A stretch of 64,000 nt of DNA from Pseudomonadota bacterium (GCA_023425645.1 JAFACG010000003.1:1-64000); one strand, 5' to 3'; positions 44,771 to 54,301 are shown, numbered from the stretch's first letter. Made by a program: numbers and translations. Notes: generated by a model from the letters alone, not told the origin.

Positions 44771-46159
44771 GTGTCCAATACTCCCTTCTCCACCCTCCCC
44801 CTCCTGCCCGTCCTGCTGGACACCCTGCAAAGCCTGGGTTTTGAACAGATGACGCCTATTCAGGAACGGAGCCTGCCGCTCATCCTGCAAGGCCGCGACC
44901 TGATCGCGCAAGCCAAGACCGGCAGCGGCAAGACCGCGGCCTTCGGACTGAGCGTGCTGCAAACCCTCAACCCCGGCAAGCTGGCTCCACAAGCTCTGGT
45001 AATTTGCCCCACGCGCGAGCTGGCCGACCAGGTCACCGCCGAGCTGCGTCGTCTGGCCCGCCAGATTCCTAACATACGCATGCTGACTCTGTGCGGTGGT
45101 GTGCCCTCGCGCCCGCAAACAGAAGCCTTGCGCAATGGCGCTCACGTTGTTGTGGGGACGCCGGGCCGGATTCAGGACCATCTGGAGCGCGGCAACCTGG
45201 ACTTGTCCGCCCTGAAAACACTGGTTCTGGACGAAGCCGACCGCATGGTGGATATGGGCTTTCATGACGATATCGTGGCCATTGCCTCGCACTGCCCGCC
45301 CCGTCGCCAAACCTTGCTGTTCTCCGCCACTTACCCGGAAAACATCCGCAACCTGAGCGCCCGCTTCCTGTACAAGCCTGCAGAAGTCAAAGTGGAAGCA
45401 CTGCACGATGCCAGCCAGATCGAACAGATTTTTTACGAAGTTCACCCCGAGCAGCGCCTGTCTGCCGTGGTGACGCTACTGGAACATTTCCGCCCCGCCT
45501 CTACCCTGATTTTCTGCAATACCAAAATGCGCTGTCAGGAAGTGGTGGAGGAATTACAATCCGAAGGGATCAAGGCTCTGGCTCTGACCGGCGATCTGGA
45601 ACAGCGTGATCGCGATGAAATTCTGGTGCAGTTTTCCAACCAAAGCTGCGCCGTGCTGGTGGCCACCGATGTGGCCTCGCGCGGGCTGGATATTCAGAAA
45701 CTGGGCGCTGTCATCAACGTGGATGTGACCAAGGACGCTGAAGTCCATGTGCACCGCGTCGGGCGCAGCGGCCGCGGCGATCAGAAGGGACTGGCGCTGA
45801 GTCTGTGTTCACGCGATGAAATGCGCTGGGTCCATCTGATCGAGCAGTACCAGGGAAGCGCGCTGAAGTGGGGCAATCTGAAGACGCTGCGCCCCAAGTC
45901 CGGCCGCTCCTTGCAGGCGCCCATGACCACCTTGAACATACAAGGCGGCAAAAAGGACAAGCTGCGCCCCGGCGACCTGCTCGGCGCCCTGACCGGCGAC
46001 GGCGGCCTGAGCTTCGAGCAGGTGGGCAAGATCAACATCACCGATTACAACGCCTACGTCGCCCTGGACCGCCGCATCGCCAAACAGGCTTTCGAGCGCA
46101 TCTCCAACAGCAGTATCAAGGGCCGCCGTTTCCGCATGCGCTTTCTGGAAGAGTTCTAA
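44771..46159 (+). CDS. dbpA: DbpA, DEAD-box ATP-dependent RNA helicase
   Basis: A 462-residue helicase. It has the Q motif region ending MTPIQERSLPLIL, motif I AKTGSGKT, Ia PTRELA, II LDEADRM (DEAD), III SATYP, and motif VI HRVGRSGRG. A C-terminal RNA-binding domain (about 385-462) contains KINITDYNAYVALDR, the DbpA RRM that binds 23S rRNA hairpin 92. It acts in 50S subunit assembly. The start is GTG at 44771; the frame is open upstream to about 44597 but that part has no family similarity. No operon partner. Confidence 0.95.
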   Translation: MSNTPFSTLPLLPVLLDTLQSLGFEQMTPIQERSLPLILQGRDLIAQAKTGSGKTAAFGLSVLQTLNPGKLAPQALVICPTRELADQVTAELRRLARQIPNIRMLTLCGGVPSRPQTEALRNGAHVVVGTPGRIQDHLERGNLDLSALKTLVLDEADRMVDMGFHDDIVAIASHCPPRRQTLLFSATYPENIRNLSARFLYKPAEVKVEALHDASQIEQIFYEVHPEQRLSAVVTLLEHFRPASTLIFCNTKMRCQEVVEELQSEGIKALALTGDLEQRDRDEILVQFSNQSCAVLVATDVASRGLDIQKLGAVINVDVTKDAEVHVHRVGRSGRGDQKGLALSLCSRDEMRWVHLIEQYQGSALKWGNLKTLRPKSGRSLQAPMTTLNIQGGKKDKLRPGDLLGALTGDGGLSFEQVGKINITDYNAYVALDRRIAKQAFERISNSSIKGRRFRMRFLEEF

Positions 46160-46231
46160 GTGCCGGTATGGTTCAGAGGCTGCTTTGACTCGCTAACGGT
46201 CTCTAACGTTGAAAAAATCCATTTCAACCAT

Positions 46232-47095
46232 CTACTCATCTTTAGCCCATGTTCGATAAACTAAACTAGCAATCTGAACGAAGAGATCCTTATTAGAATT
46301 TATAGTTTCTGCGTCTGTTATAAGAAAAATCTTTTTTGGCTTGCTATTAAAAGATATCTTTGCTCCATCCAGAATCCTTTGCGCCTCTTCCGCAAGGTGC
46401 GGAGCAATTCGAAAACCCAAAAGAGACTTATTTCTTCCTCGTTTATGAAACCAGAAGTAGTTGTTCCGCCCAACGCTAATTGAAACGTAATTTTTTAAGT
46501 AGCTCACTTGAGGCTCTTGGAAAATATGACCGACTGCGGAAAGAAGCACATCTACATTTTCAGCGGTCCACTTCGCTTTCTTATTCCAATAATCGCGATT
46601 AACCTCAATATCTTGCCCAACGGCACCGTCATCGATTTCTTCGTAAGTATCAAGAACTTTCGTAAAATGAAGCGCCTTCTGGTCACCAATGCTCACAAGA
46701 GCTACCTGAATAGCGATGATAGGGATTGAATGGCTAAGAATGTGGATAACATTGAAAAAGCGCCGTGTGATGCTTTCCGCAACTAGAACGGCATAATGTT
46801 GGCGCTGTGGCCAACGACGTTTTTCGTTATCCCAATACTCAATGGTGCGGATAATATGAGCCTCATCCGTTTCGCCTAACATCACCTCGACTTCATACAT
46901 CGAATCGTCTTGCGGGTCTTTAAGCAGCAAGTCGAGCCGGCCACCGGAGCTCTGACGTTTTTCCTTATTCAACGCGTCCAATTCACCCAAACCAAGGACC
47001 ATTGGATTACCCCAAATTTGCTCTTGAAGCCAGTACTCGTCATAACCAGCACTTCGGATTGACATTGATTGAGCAAAAGGTATTTCTTCAACCAT
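46232..47095 (-). CDS. AT-rich hypothetical protein with PD-(D/E)XK-like motif
   Basis: A 287-residue protein I do not recognise by name. An N-terminal segment GGRLDLLLKD followed by MYEVEVMLGETDEAH and an EYW motif resembles the D-(E/D)xK-type core of restriction-like nucleases, with Asp, Glu-x-Glu and Lys/Glu candidates at about residues 55-80. The C-terminal half has no clear motif. The base composition (roughly 40 percent GC by eye) is far below the neighbours', a sign of horizontal transfer. It lies on the minus strand near a tRNA cluster with no partner gene. A defence or DNA-modification role is possible but unproven. Confidence 0.75.
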   Translation of the reverse strand: MVEEIPFAQSMSIRSAGYDEYWLQEQIWGNPMVLGLGELDALNKEKRQSSGGRLDLLLKDPQDDSMYEVEVMLGETDEAHIIRTIEYWDNEKRRWPQRQHYAVLVAESITRRFFNVIHILSHSIPIIAIQVALVSIGDQKALHFTKVLDTYEEIDDGAVGQDIEVNRDYWNKKAKWTAENVDVLLSAVGHIFQEPQVSYLKNYVSISVGRNNYFWFHKRGRNKSLLGFRIAPHLAEEAQRILDGAKISFNSKPKKIFLITDAETINSNKDLFVQIASLVYRTWAKDE

Positions 47096-47466
47096 CGTAA
47101 TTAAAAAATAATTTAAAAAAATAAACCCGAAGGCGTACGAGATTTACTCAGAAACGTTAGGCCGGCGCGTCGGTCCCAGCTTGCGGCTCTCCCGGAACCA
47201 GCTCTGCAACCTTCCTCCTGACTCTGGTAAAGAGCGCCGGAAAACAGTCCTCGGGATACAATGGCGGCCTCGGAAAACCGGCCGGCCCAATGCCGTCCGG
47301 GGCGAATTCCCGGCAGCCTGTGCAAGAACGGCACGCTTCGCCACTCACAAGATCCAGATTCAATGATTGTACGCTTCTGTTTTCACGTCGCAAAAAGTGC
47401 TCGAACCAAATACGAATTTATTGACACAGATGGCAGCGCCGACGTGGCCCTGAAGGAGCGTGGTTG
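47096..47466. other. Gene-poor stretch beside the AT-rich gene
   Basis: About 370 bp with no convincing gene. The first 50 bp are AT-rich and probably contain the promoter of the minus-strand gene. The rest returns to high GC and includes GGCCGGC-rich segments with short self-complementarity. No integrase, attachment-site repeat or RNA gene was recognised. Confidence 0.5.
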
Positions 47467-48084
47467 ATGGATACGATATTGATCCTGTTGATGGTCGCCT
47501 TGGCGTGGCAGGTGCTGCGCGTGCGTTATCAGCGCGGGCGCATCGCCTTGCTGGGACGACACCTGGCCGGCAGGCAGCTCGAGCGTCACATGGAGACGCT
47601 GACGCAGGGCTACACGCGCGCCATCCACGAAGAGACCGAGACGCGCCAGCTGCAGGTGCTGGAGACCTACGCCCAGACCGAACGCGCCGTGGCGGCGCAG
47701 GTGCAGGCGCTGGCCGACTCCATGCAGGAGGAAAGCCTGCAAACCGCCAGCATGAGCATGCTCTCGTTCTGCGTGCCCTACGCCGAGCGTTTTCTGCCTG
47801 CGGCAATGCGGGATTTCCGCGAGCTGCTGCATATTCATGCCGCCGGCCTGCGCCACGTGGTGGACAACGAAGACGGCTGGGATCCGAAAAGCCGCGCCTA
47901 TCACCTCTCGGCGGAGCTGTATCTGCTGCAGCACAGCTGCCACTGGTTCTGCAAATCGCGCACGGTGGCCGATGCGCGACTGCTGGTGCGGCACCAGGTC
48001 AATCACCAGAAAGTGCTGGAATCCGTCTCGGAGACGACCCGTTCCGCATATAGGCAATGGCTGCAGGGCGTCGGCAAGCGGTAA
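47467..48084 (+). CDS. Conserved hypothetical protein with N-terminal membrane anchor
   Basis: A 205-residue protein with a short hydrophobic N-terminal segment (MDTILILLMVALAWQVLRV) followed by a helical, Gln/Glu/Arg-rich region likely to form a coiled coil (about 30-100), and a C-terminal part with several His, Cys and Trp residues. ATG at 47467 has AAGGAG about 7 bp upstream. No family was recognised. It is probably anchored in the inner membrane with a cytoplasmic helical domain. It is convergent with the EAL gene, 7 bp away. Confidence 0.75.
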   Translation: MDTILILLMVALAWQVLRVRYQRGRIALLGRHLAGRQLERHMETLTQGYTRAIHEETETRQLQVLETYAQTERAVAAQVQALADSMQEESLQTASMSMLSFCVPYAERFLPAAMRDFRELLHIHAAGLRHVVDNEDGWDPKSRAYHLSAELYLLQHSCHWFCKSRTVADARLLVRHQVNHQKVLESVSETTRSAYRQWLQGVGKR

Positions 48085-48090
48085 GCCGCT

Positions 48091-48885
48091 TCACCCGGCC
48101 AGGCTGAGCGCCAGGCCGGGCCTGCCCGCTCCTGCGCCGGCCAGCCAGACATTCATGTCCGCGGCGGAAAGGGGTTTGGCAAACAAGTAACCCTGCGCAT
48201 AGTCGCAGCCCGCCTGGCGAAGAAACGCCAGGTCCTCCGGCGTTTCCACGCCTTCGGCGGTGACGGCCAGCCCCCGGCGCTTGCCGGCGCGAATCGAGGC
48301 CAATACCGTGGCCGCCTGCCTGTCTTCGCGCGCCGCGCCATGAACAAAGCTGCGGTCCAGCTTCAGCTCCGAAAACGGCAATGAGCTCAGGCGGCGCATC
48401 GAACTGTAGCCGATGCCGAAGTCATCCTGGGCCAGACCGAACCCCATGGAGACCAGACGAGATGCGCCACGCAACAAGGCACGAGCAGTCAGCGTATTGG
48501 AGGACTCCAGGATCTCGAACGTAATGCAGCACGTACGCCCCTGCAGCTCCCGAACACGATTCAAAAGCCGATCGGGCAGGAAAACGTCATTCAACAGATG
48601 GGTAGGCAGATTCACCGAGATCGGCACCTGAATACCTTGTCGGCGCCACTGCGCCTGTATGCCCAGCGCTTCCTTGAGCATGTGCATCAGCAGCGCCTCG
48701 TCCAGCCCATGATGGCTGAACCAGGGCAGGAACGAGGCGGGCGTCAGCAAGCCCAGCTCGGGATGCAGCCAGCGGGCCAAGGCCTCCGCGCCCGCCAGCC
48801 GCTGCGAATCAACCGAGACTTTGGGCTGGAACCAGGCCTGGATCTGACCGAGGTTCAATGCCTTGCGCAGGGTCATGCGGCTCAT
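48091..48885 (-). CDS. Free-standing EAL-domain protein (c-di-GMP phosphodiesterase candidate)
   Basis: A 264-residue single EAL domain with no receiver, PAS or membrane segment. The usual catalytic residues are visible: EALARW, Asn in [39 protein letters not shown] and QGYLFAKPL. It should therefore be able to hydrolyse c-di-GMP. ATG at 48885 starts the domain cleanly. ATG at 49068, with AGGG at a good distance, would add a basic Gly/Arg-rich extension of 61 residues. It is divergent from the queuosine unit. Confidence 0.87.
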   Translation of the reverse strand: MSRMTLRKALNLGQIQAWFQPKVSVDSQRLAGAEALARWLHPELGLLTPASFLPWFSHHGLDEALLMHMLKEALGIQAQWRRQGIQVPISVNLPTHLLNDVFLPDRLLNRVRELQGRTCCITFEILESSNTLTARALLRGASRLVSMGFGLAQDDFGIGYSSMRRLSSLPFSELKLDRSFVHGAAREDRQAATVLASIRAGKRRGLAVTAEGVETPEDLAFLRQAGCDYAQGYLFAKPLSAADMNVWLAGAGAGRPGLALSLAG

Positions 48886-49312
48886 TGGCAAGCCTTTGCC
48901 CCACGGCCCCGCCGCAGCGCCGCCAGGCCATGCGCGACCAAGGAACTGACGCCCTGGCGGCAGCGCGCCGACACCGTGCTCCGCCCGGCTGGACAGGCGC
49001 GCAGGCAAGCCTGCTTGGCGGCGTGATGCGCGCACCCCTGACAAATGAACATCGGCAGAAAAATACATACTCGAACCCTCGCGGGAAACAGGCGACAAGG
49101 CGGCCATGCCAAGCGCTTTCTCACGCCGCCTTCTGAACTGGAATCATAAGAACCCCGGCTGCCCAAAGGCCTGGGGATGTCCTGAAAGCACGGCGCGAAT
49201 AAGGAACATTCATGGACCATGAACTGCCCGCCTGGAACAAAGGCTAGACTTCCGGCACTCATATTCCCAGAAACCGCAGCCGCACCGTACAATACATAGT
49301 TACAGTCCGCTT

Positions 49313-49346
49313 TCATGGGTTCCCTCACCCCATCTGCCAAAAAGGT
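49313..49346 (+). promoter_or_regulatory. PreQ1-I type riboswitch upstream of yhhQ
   Basis: ATGGG (49315-49319) pairs with CCCAT (49329-49333). The loop TTCCCTCA carries the C-rich ligand segment, and the tail CTGCCAAAAAGG is A-rich and contains the ribosome site AAGG (49342-49345). This is the compact H-type pseudoknot layout of preQ1-I aptamers, closely like the Thermoanaerobacter element. It would control translation of yhhQ, a queuosine-precursor transporter gene, which is the expected target. Confidence 0.72.
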
Positions 49347-49352
49347 CCATTC

Positions 49353-50021
49353 ATGACGATGCCTTCCGTCCCGCCGTCGCGGGTGCCGTTCTATCTTGCC
49401 CTGCTGGTCGCCTTTCACATCTTCATCGTGATCGCCAGCAATTATCTGGTGCAGCTGCCCATCGATCTCTTCGGTTTCCACAGCACCTGGGGCGCCTTCA
49501 GTTTTCCATTCGTCTTCCTGGCCACCGACCTGACGGTGCGGCTGATCGGCAAGGCCGAGGCGCGCCGCGTGATCACGCGCGCCATGATCCCGGCCCTGAT
49601 CGCGTCCTACCTGGTGTCGGTGCTGTTCCATGACGGCCGTTTCAATGGTTTCCAGGCCCTGGGCGAGTTCAACAGCTTCGTGTTCCGGATCGCCCTGGCC
49701 AGCTTCGCCGCCTATGTGCTGGGCCAGCTGATGGACGTGCAGGTGTTCGACCGCATGCGCCGCGACTACATCCAGTGGTGGGTGGCGCCGGCGGCCGCCT
49801 CCGTATTCGGCCAGGCGCTGGACACGATCGCCTTCTTCAGCATCGCCTTCTGGCGCAGCAGCAATCCTTTCATGGCCGAGCACTGGGGGGAGATCGCGCT
49901 GGTGGACTACGCCATCAAGCTGGCCGTCAGCCTGCTGCTGTTCGTGCCCATGTACGGCGTCGCCCTGAACGCCATCATCGGCGCCATGAAGCGCCGCGAC
50001 CCCATCGCCGCCAAGGCCTGA
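49353..50021 (+). CDS. yhhQ: YhhQ/QueT-type queuosine precursor transporter (VUT family)
   Basis: A 222-residue inner-membrane protein with six or seven hydrophobic helices. It belongs to the VUT/YhhQ family that imports preQ0/preQ1. It has the family pattern [24 protein letters not shown] and a C-terminal [18 protein letters not shown]. It is preceded by a preQ1-like riboswitch and followed 2 bp later by queC, so salvage and synthesis of the queuosine base are combined in one unit. Confidence 0.92.
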   Translation: MTMPSVPPSRVPFYLALLVAFHIFIVIASNYLVQLPIDLFGFHSTWGAFSFPFVFLATDLTVRLIGKAEARRVITRAMIPALIASYLVSVLFHDGRFNGFQALGEFNSFVFRIALASFAAYVLGQLMDVQVFDRMRRDYIQWWVAPAAASVFGQALDTIAFFSIAFWRSSNPFMAEHWGEIALVDYAIKLAVSLLLFVPMYGVALNAIIGAMKRRDPIAAKA

Positions 50022-50023
50022 TC

Positions 50024-50758
50024 ATGACGGCCCGCTCTCAACGGCGCGCCCTGGTGCTGTTCTCGGGCGGCCAGGATTCGGCCACCTGCCTGGCCTGGGC
50101 CCTGCAGCGCTACAGCCAGGTCGAGACCATCGGCTTCGACTACGGCCAGCGCAACTGGGTGGAGCTGGACTGCCGCCACGTCATACGCCAGAACCTGATC
50201 GAACAGTACCCGCATTGGGCCGCGCGCCTGGGCGAGGACCACCTGCTGGATGCCGGCGTGCTCAGCCAGCTGGGCGCCACCGCCATGACCGATGAGCTGG
50301 ACTTCGCCATGCAGGCCGACGGCTTGCCCAACACTTTCGTGCCCGGCCTGAACCTGCTGTTCTTCACCCTGGCCGCCGCGCAAGCCTACCGGCGCGGGCT
50401 CGACGTGCTGGTGGGCGGCATGTCGCAGACCGACTATTCCGGCTACCCGGACTGCCGCGAGAACACGCTCAAGGCCCTGCAAATGGCCCTCAGCCTGGGC
50501 ATAGACCGGCCCTTGCTGCTGGAAACGCCCCTGATGTGGCTGGACAAGGCGGACACCTGGGAACTGGCCCGGCAGCTGGGCGGCGACCCGCTGGTGGAAC
50601 TGATCCGCAAGGACACCCATACCTGCTACCTGAACCAGCGCGCCGACCTGCACGCCTGGGGCTACGGCTGCGGCCAATGCCCGGCCTGCCGGCTGCGCGC
50701 GAACGGACACCAGGAATGGCTGGTGCGCAATTCGGCGCCCGGCTCCGCACCCGCGTAA
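50024..50758 (+). CDS. queC: 7-cyano-7-deazaguanine synthase
   Basis: A 244-residue ATP-dependent enzyme converting 7-carboxy-7-deazaguanine and ammonia to preQ0. It has the PP-loop [15 protein letters not shown], the segment [11 protein letters not shown], and the C-terminal zinc ligands in [27 protein letters not shown] at 50024 starts 2 bp after the yhhQ stop; the longer upstream frame overlaps yhhQ and is not used. It is probably under control of the riboswitch. Confidence 0.96.
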   Translation: MTARSQRRALVLFSGGQDSATCLAWALQRYSQVETIGFDYGQRNWVELDCRHVIRQNLIEQYPHWAARLGEDHLLDAGVLSQLGATAMTDELDFAMQADGLPNTFVPGLNLLFFTLAAAQAYRRGLDVLVGGMSQTDYSGYPDCRENTLKALQMALSLGIDRPLLLETPLMWLDKADTWELARQLGGDPLVELIRKDTHTCYLNQRADLHAWGYGCGQCPACRLRANGHQEWLVRNSAPGSAPA

Positions 50759-50768
50759 GGCGCCGGCG

Positions 50769-52130
50769 CTACCGCCGCAGGCTGGGCAATGAGGGATTGC
50801 CCGCCAGCAGGCGCTCCCAGGCCTGCGCGGCTGCCTGTTCGGCGCGCTCCAGCACCTGCCCTTCGTCCAGGGTCAGTACACGGCCGTCGCGCATGATGAA
50901 CTCTCCCTGCACCATCACCGAATCCACCACGCCCGGGTCGGCGTAATGAACCAGATTGGACACGATCTGGTTGACGGGCCGCATGCGCGCATGCTCCAGG
51001 CTGACCAGCGTCAGATCGGCCAGCTTGCCGGCTTCGACGGAGCCCAGTTCGTCCAGGCGCCCGAGCGCTCGCGCCCCATTGCGGGTGGCGCAGTCCAGAA
51101 TGGCCTGCGGAGCCGGATCCGTGCCGCCGCCCGCGCTGCCGCGGTGCACCACGATGCCGAACTGCATGGCCTTGAACATGTCCTCGGTCATGTTGTCGGT
51201 GCCGAAGGCGATGTTCACGCCCTGGCGCATGGCGTGCCCCACCTTGACCTGATGCGGGCCGCGACGCGAGGAGTTGGCGGGACAATGCGCCATGTGCACG
51301 CCCTGGCGCGCCAGCACGTCAATGTCCGCCTCGGTGCAATACGTCCAGTGGGCCGCCGTCAGGTCTTGGTCCAGCCAGCCCTGCTCCAGCAGGTAGCCCA
51401 CCGGAGTGCGCCCCGACAGCGTCTGGACCTGGGCCAGCTCGGCGCGCGACTGGGCCAGGTGGATGTTGCGCTTGAGGCCATGGCGCCGCGCCAGGGACAG
51501 CAATTGCTCCAGCATCCACGGCGAACAATTGTCCGGCGCATGCGATGCGACCTGGCACTGCACCCGTCCGCCGCGTGCGCCATGGAAGCGCTCGATCAGC
51601 TCCTCGGTTCGCGCCAGATACTGTCGCCCCCAGTCCCGATCATAAAAGTACTGCCCGGCCGCCATCTTCATATTGTTCGCATCGGCCGCCAGCTCGCTGA
51701 ACACCACCCTCAGGCCGCTGTCCACCACGGCCTGGCCATAGCTGGCCACGAAGCGGCTGGAATCGCTGACCGTGGTGGTGCCCGAGCGTATCGCCTCCAG
51801 GCTGCCCAGTTGCGCCATGGCGGCGCGCTCTTCGGGCGTCATGACGAAGGTGATCGGCCCCATGTAGCCGTAGATCACCTCGCCCGTGTAGTCCTCGATG
51901 GTGCCGCGCATCACGGTCAGCACCAGATGGGTATGGGAATTGATGAAGCCCGGAAGCAGGGCCTTGCCGCGGGCGTCGATCCGCTCCAGGCCGGGGTGAC
52001 GGGCCAGGATCTGTTCGCTCGGCCCCACGGCGGCGATGCGCCCGTCCTCGACGACCACCGCGCCATCGGCCAGCACCGTTCCGGCCGCGTCGCATTGCAC
52101 GACCGTCGCCCCATGAATCACACATGTCAT
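50769..52130 (-). CDS. Amidohydrolase (TrzN/AtzB/SsnA-like, metal-dependent deaminase group)
   Basis: A 453-residue cytoplasmic amidohydrolase. The HxH metal site is in GFINSHTHLVLTVMRG near residue 71; other ligands are probably the His in AHWTYCTEADID and Asp in FGTDNMTEDM. QCQVASHAPDNCSPW and HLAQSRAELAQVQ are typical of the chlorohydrolase/deaminase branch. A second domain carries a GKLADLTLVSLEHARM segment. It is the last gene of the ureide-like operon. The substrate is unknown; an aminopyrimidine, triazine or related ring is plausible. Confidence 0.87.
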   Translation of the reverse strand: MTCVIHGATVVQCDAAGTVLADGAVVVEDGRIAAVGPSEQILARHPGLERIDARGKALLPGFINSHTHLVLTVMRGTIEDYTGEVIYGYMGPITFVMTPEERAAMAQLGSLEAIRSGTTTVSDSSRFVASYGQAVVDSGLRVVFSELAADANNMKMAAGQYFYDRDWGRQYLARTEELIERFHGARGGRVQCQVASHAPDNCSPWMLEQLLSLARRHGLKRNIHLAQSRAELAQVQTLSGRTPVGYLLEQGWLDQDLTAAHWTYCTEADIDVLARQGVHMAHCPANSSRRGPHQVKVGHAMRQGVNIAFGTDNMTEDMFKAMQFGIVVHRGSAGGGTDPAPQAILDCATRNGARALGRLDELGSVEAGKLADLTLVSLEHARMRPVNQIVSNLVHYADPGVVDSVMVQGEFIMRDGRVLTLDEGQVLERAEQAAAQAWERLLAGNPSLPSLRR

Positions 52131-52214
52131 TGCCGTCTCCTTGTTGTGAGCGGGTACGCGCCGCCCTCCCCGTTCACACGGGGATACATTGATGAATCCG
52201 AATCAGGCGGGCGC

Positions 52215-53123
52215 TCAGCCCGGTGGGCGAAGCCGCATCCAGTGCCGGGCGATGTCGGCGCGCCGGCACACCCAGACCCCCGGCGTGGCGGCGACGTGGT
52301 CCAGAAAGCGTTCCAGGCCCGCGGCGCGCGCGGCGTGCCCCGCGATGCGCAGATGCAGTCCGACCGACATCATGCGCGGAGTGTGTGCGCCTTCGGCATA
52401 CAGGAAGTCAAAGGCGTCCCGCAAGGCGATATAAAAATCGCTGCCCGAGGACAGGGCGCCGCGCATGAACTTGGTGTCGTTGTTGACCAGGCTGTAGGGC
52501 ACGACCAGGTGAGCCTTGCCGTCCTGCCTGACCCAGTAAGGCAGGTCGTCGTTATAGGCATCGGAGTCGTACAGCAGCTCGTCATGTTCCATCACCAGGC
52601 GGCGCGTGTTCGCGCTGGGGCCATAGCGGCAATACCAGCCCTGCGCGGGCCGGCCCAGGGACTGCCGGATCAGGGCCAGCGCCTGGGCGATGCGCTCGCG
52701 TTCCTGCTCCACGCCCAGGCCCTGGTGGTGCTCCCAGCGCAGGCCGTGGGCGCAGATGTCATAGCCGCGCTCGTTGATGCGGCGGCATGCCTGCGGATGG
52801 CGGGCCAGCGCCTGGGCGCAGGCCATGACGGTCGCCGTCATGCCCCGCTCGGCCAGCAAGCGGTCCAGGCGCCAGAACCCCACCCGGCTGCCATATTCGA
52901 ACATGGATTCCGCCGCCAGGTCGCGCACTCCGGCGGAACCCGCGCCTCCTTCGGTCAGGCCCGCCTCGCTGACGCCGTCGCCGTCGGGCACGGACAGCTC
53001 CGCCCCTTCCTCGAAGTTGATGCAGATGTTGAGCGCCAGCCGCGCGCCCTCGGGCCATTGTGCGGCGGGCGGCTGCGCGCCATAGCCGACGAAGTCGCGC
53101 ATGGGTTCAAAGGCAGGCGGCAT
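52215..53123 (-). CDS. Polysaccharide deacetylase-family protein (PuuE/allantoinase-like)
   Basis: A 302-residue NodB-fold hydrolase. RLALNICINFEEGAELS replaces the usual catalytic Asp-Asp stretch in the way seen in PuuE (cofactor-independent allantoinase) proteins. HGLRWEHHQG supplies the His motif, and ARHWMRLRPPG ends the protein. ATG at 53123 has AAGGAG 8 bp upstream and overlaps the end of the AllA gene by 17 bp. With AllA next to it, opening of an allantoin-like ring is the likely role. Confidence 0.87.
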   Translation of the reverse strand: MPPAFEPMRDFVGYGAQPPAAQWPEGARLALNICINFEEGAELSVPDGDGVSEAGLTEGGAGSAGVRDLAAESMFEYGSRVGFWRLDRLLAERGMTATVMACAQALARHPQACRRINERGYDICAHGLRWEHHQGLGVEQERERIAQALALIRQSLGRPAQGWYCRYGPSANTRRLVMEHDELLYDSDAYNDDLPYWVRQDGKAHLVVPYSLVNNDTKFMRGALSSGSDFYIALRDAFDFLYAEGAHTPRMMSVGLHLRIAGHAARAAGLERFLDHVAATPGVWVCRRADIARHWMRLRPPG

Positions 53124-53637
53124 GGCGCATCTCCTTGAGCAGTCCCTGGCGGTCGTGGATCTCCACCGGCTCGTCCAGATCCAGGAAGACGTCGTCATCG
53201 CCCTTGCCGGTCAGGTTCATGATGACGATGAAATCGGCCACGTCGTCCAGCACCGTCAGGCCGTGATGCCACACATTGCGTCGATAGCACACGCCCTGCC
53301 CCGGCCCGGCCACGAACACCCGCAAGGACGCCCGATCCGGCTTGCCGTCGGGCAAGGCCAGACATACCACGACCAGGTGCAGGAAAGGGCGCGTGGGCAG
53401 GAAGGTCTGGGCCGAATAAGGATGGCGCTCCAGGTGGGTGATCAGCATGGGCAGGTCCCGCCGGCGCCGCACCCGCCGCACCCACATGGCCGGCGAAGTC
53501 AGGTCGCAGGCGCGCTCGAACACTTCCGGCACATAATGCCGGCCCGGCGCATCCTCGTGCTCGATGACGCGGCCGTAGGGCTGGAACGCGCTGGCCGACA
53601 GCAACTCGACCTGGATGGGAGAAGGTTTATCGTTCAT
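53107..53637 (-). CDS. allA: Ureidoglycolate lyase-like protein
   Basis: A 176-residue cupin-type enzyme of the AllA family, which cleaves ureidoglycolate to glyoxylate and urea. Recognisable segments include SASAFQPYGRVIEH, LITHLERHPYSAQTFLP, VAGPGQGVCYRRNVWHHGL, and a final DFIVIMNLTGKGDDD. It overlaps both the GntR gene (11 bp) and the deacetylase gene (17 bp), so it is tightly coupled. It supports a ureide-type substrate for the operon. Confidence 0.92.
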   Translation of the reverse strand: MNDKPSPIQVELLSASAFQPYGRVIEHEDAPGRHYVPEVFERACDLTSPAMWVRRVRRRRDLPMLITHLERHPYSAQTFLPTRPFLHLVVVCLALPDGKPDRASLRVFVAGPGQGVCYRRNVWHHGLTVLDDVADFIVIMNLTGKGDDDVFLDLDEPVEIHDRQGLLKEMRHAACL

Positions 53638-54301
53638 GTTGGTTGCCTACGCCAAAGGCGGCCAGAAAGCCGTCGCGGATATTGTCCAGGTGCCGCAGCA
53701 CGCTGCTGTGCACCGCGGCCCGGTCGCGATCGATCATGGCCTGGACGATGGCCCGGTGCTCATCGTCGGCCTGATCGCCCCGTCCGGGAACGCGTTCGAT
53801 ATTGGAGACGCGGATGCGGCGCCGGGCCTGCTCGATCATATTGGCCAGGGAACGGTTGCCGCAGAATTCAGTGATCAGATCATGCACGTCATCGCCCTTG
53901 CGCCAGCTCTCCGGCCCGCCCTGGTCCATGACCTGCGGATTGCTCAATTGGTCGAGCAAGGCCTGCAACCGCTCCTGGGGGATACGCTCGACGGCCAGCA
54001 TGGCGGCCTCGGGCTCGAGCAGGCGGCGCACATACAGCAGCTCCAGCACCTCGCCCACCCCGATCTCGCGCACCACCATGGCGCCGTTGGCCAGGCGCAC
54101 CAGGTAACCTTCGCCCAGCAGCCGGCTCAAGGCGCTGCGCAGGGGCGTGCGCGACACGTCCAGCGCCTCGGAAAGGCGGCGCTCGTCGAGCACGTCCCCC
54201 GGACCCAGCACGCGGTTCTCTATCCAGGCCAGGACCTCGCGATAGGTGCGTTCGGTAGCGCTCACGGGAGCAGCAGGCGCAATAGTCTTTTTTCCGTTCA
54301 C
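53627..54301 (-). CDS. GntR-family (FCD) regulator of the ureide-like operon
   Basis: A 224-residue regulator. The winged helix (about 15-80) contains LDERRLSEALDVSRTPLRSALSRLLGEGY, and the FCD domain has LLEPEAAMLAVERI, the DDVHDLITEFCGN ligand region and ADDEHRAIVQAMIDRD. GTG at 54301, with AGAGAGAAAG upstream, is preferred; the open frame continues to 54451. It lies inside the operon between an amidohydrolase and allA and probably represses it until a pathway intermediate binds. Confidence 0.85.
   Translation of the reverse strand: MNGKKTIAPAAPVSATERTYREVLAWIENRVLGPGDVLDERRLSEALDVSRTPLRSALSRLLGEGYLVRLANGAMVVREIGVGEVLELLYVRRLLEPEAAMLAVERIPQERLQALLDQLSNPQVMDQGGPESWRKGDDVHDLITEFCGNRSLANMIEQARRRIRVSNIERVPGRGDQADDEHRAIVQAMIDRDRAAVHSSVLRHLDNIRDGFLAAFGVGNQHER

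Noticed and set aside
44494..47466. A tRNA-integrated genomic island from the second tRNA-Gly to about 47466
   Set aside because: I found no copy of the tRNA 3' end at the far side, no integrase, and dbpA in the interval is a normal core gene. Only the single AT-rich gene looks acquired.
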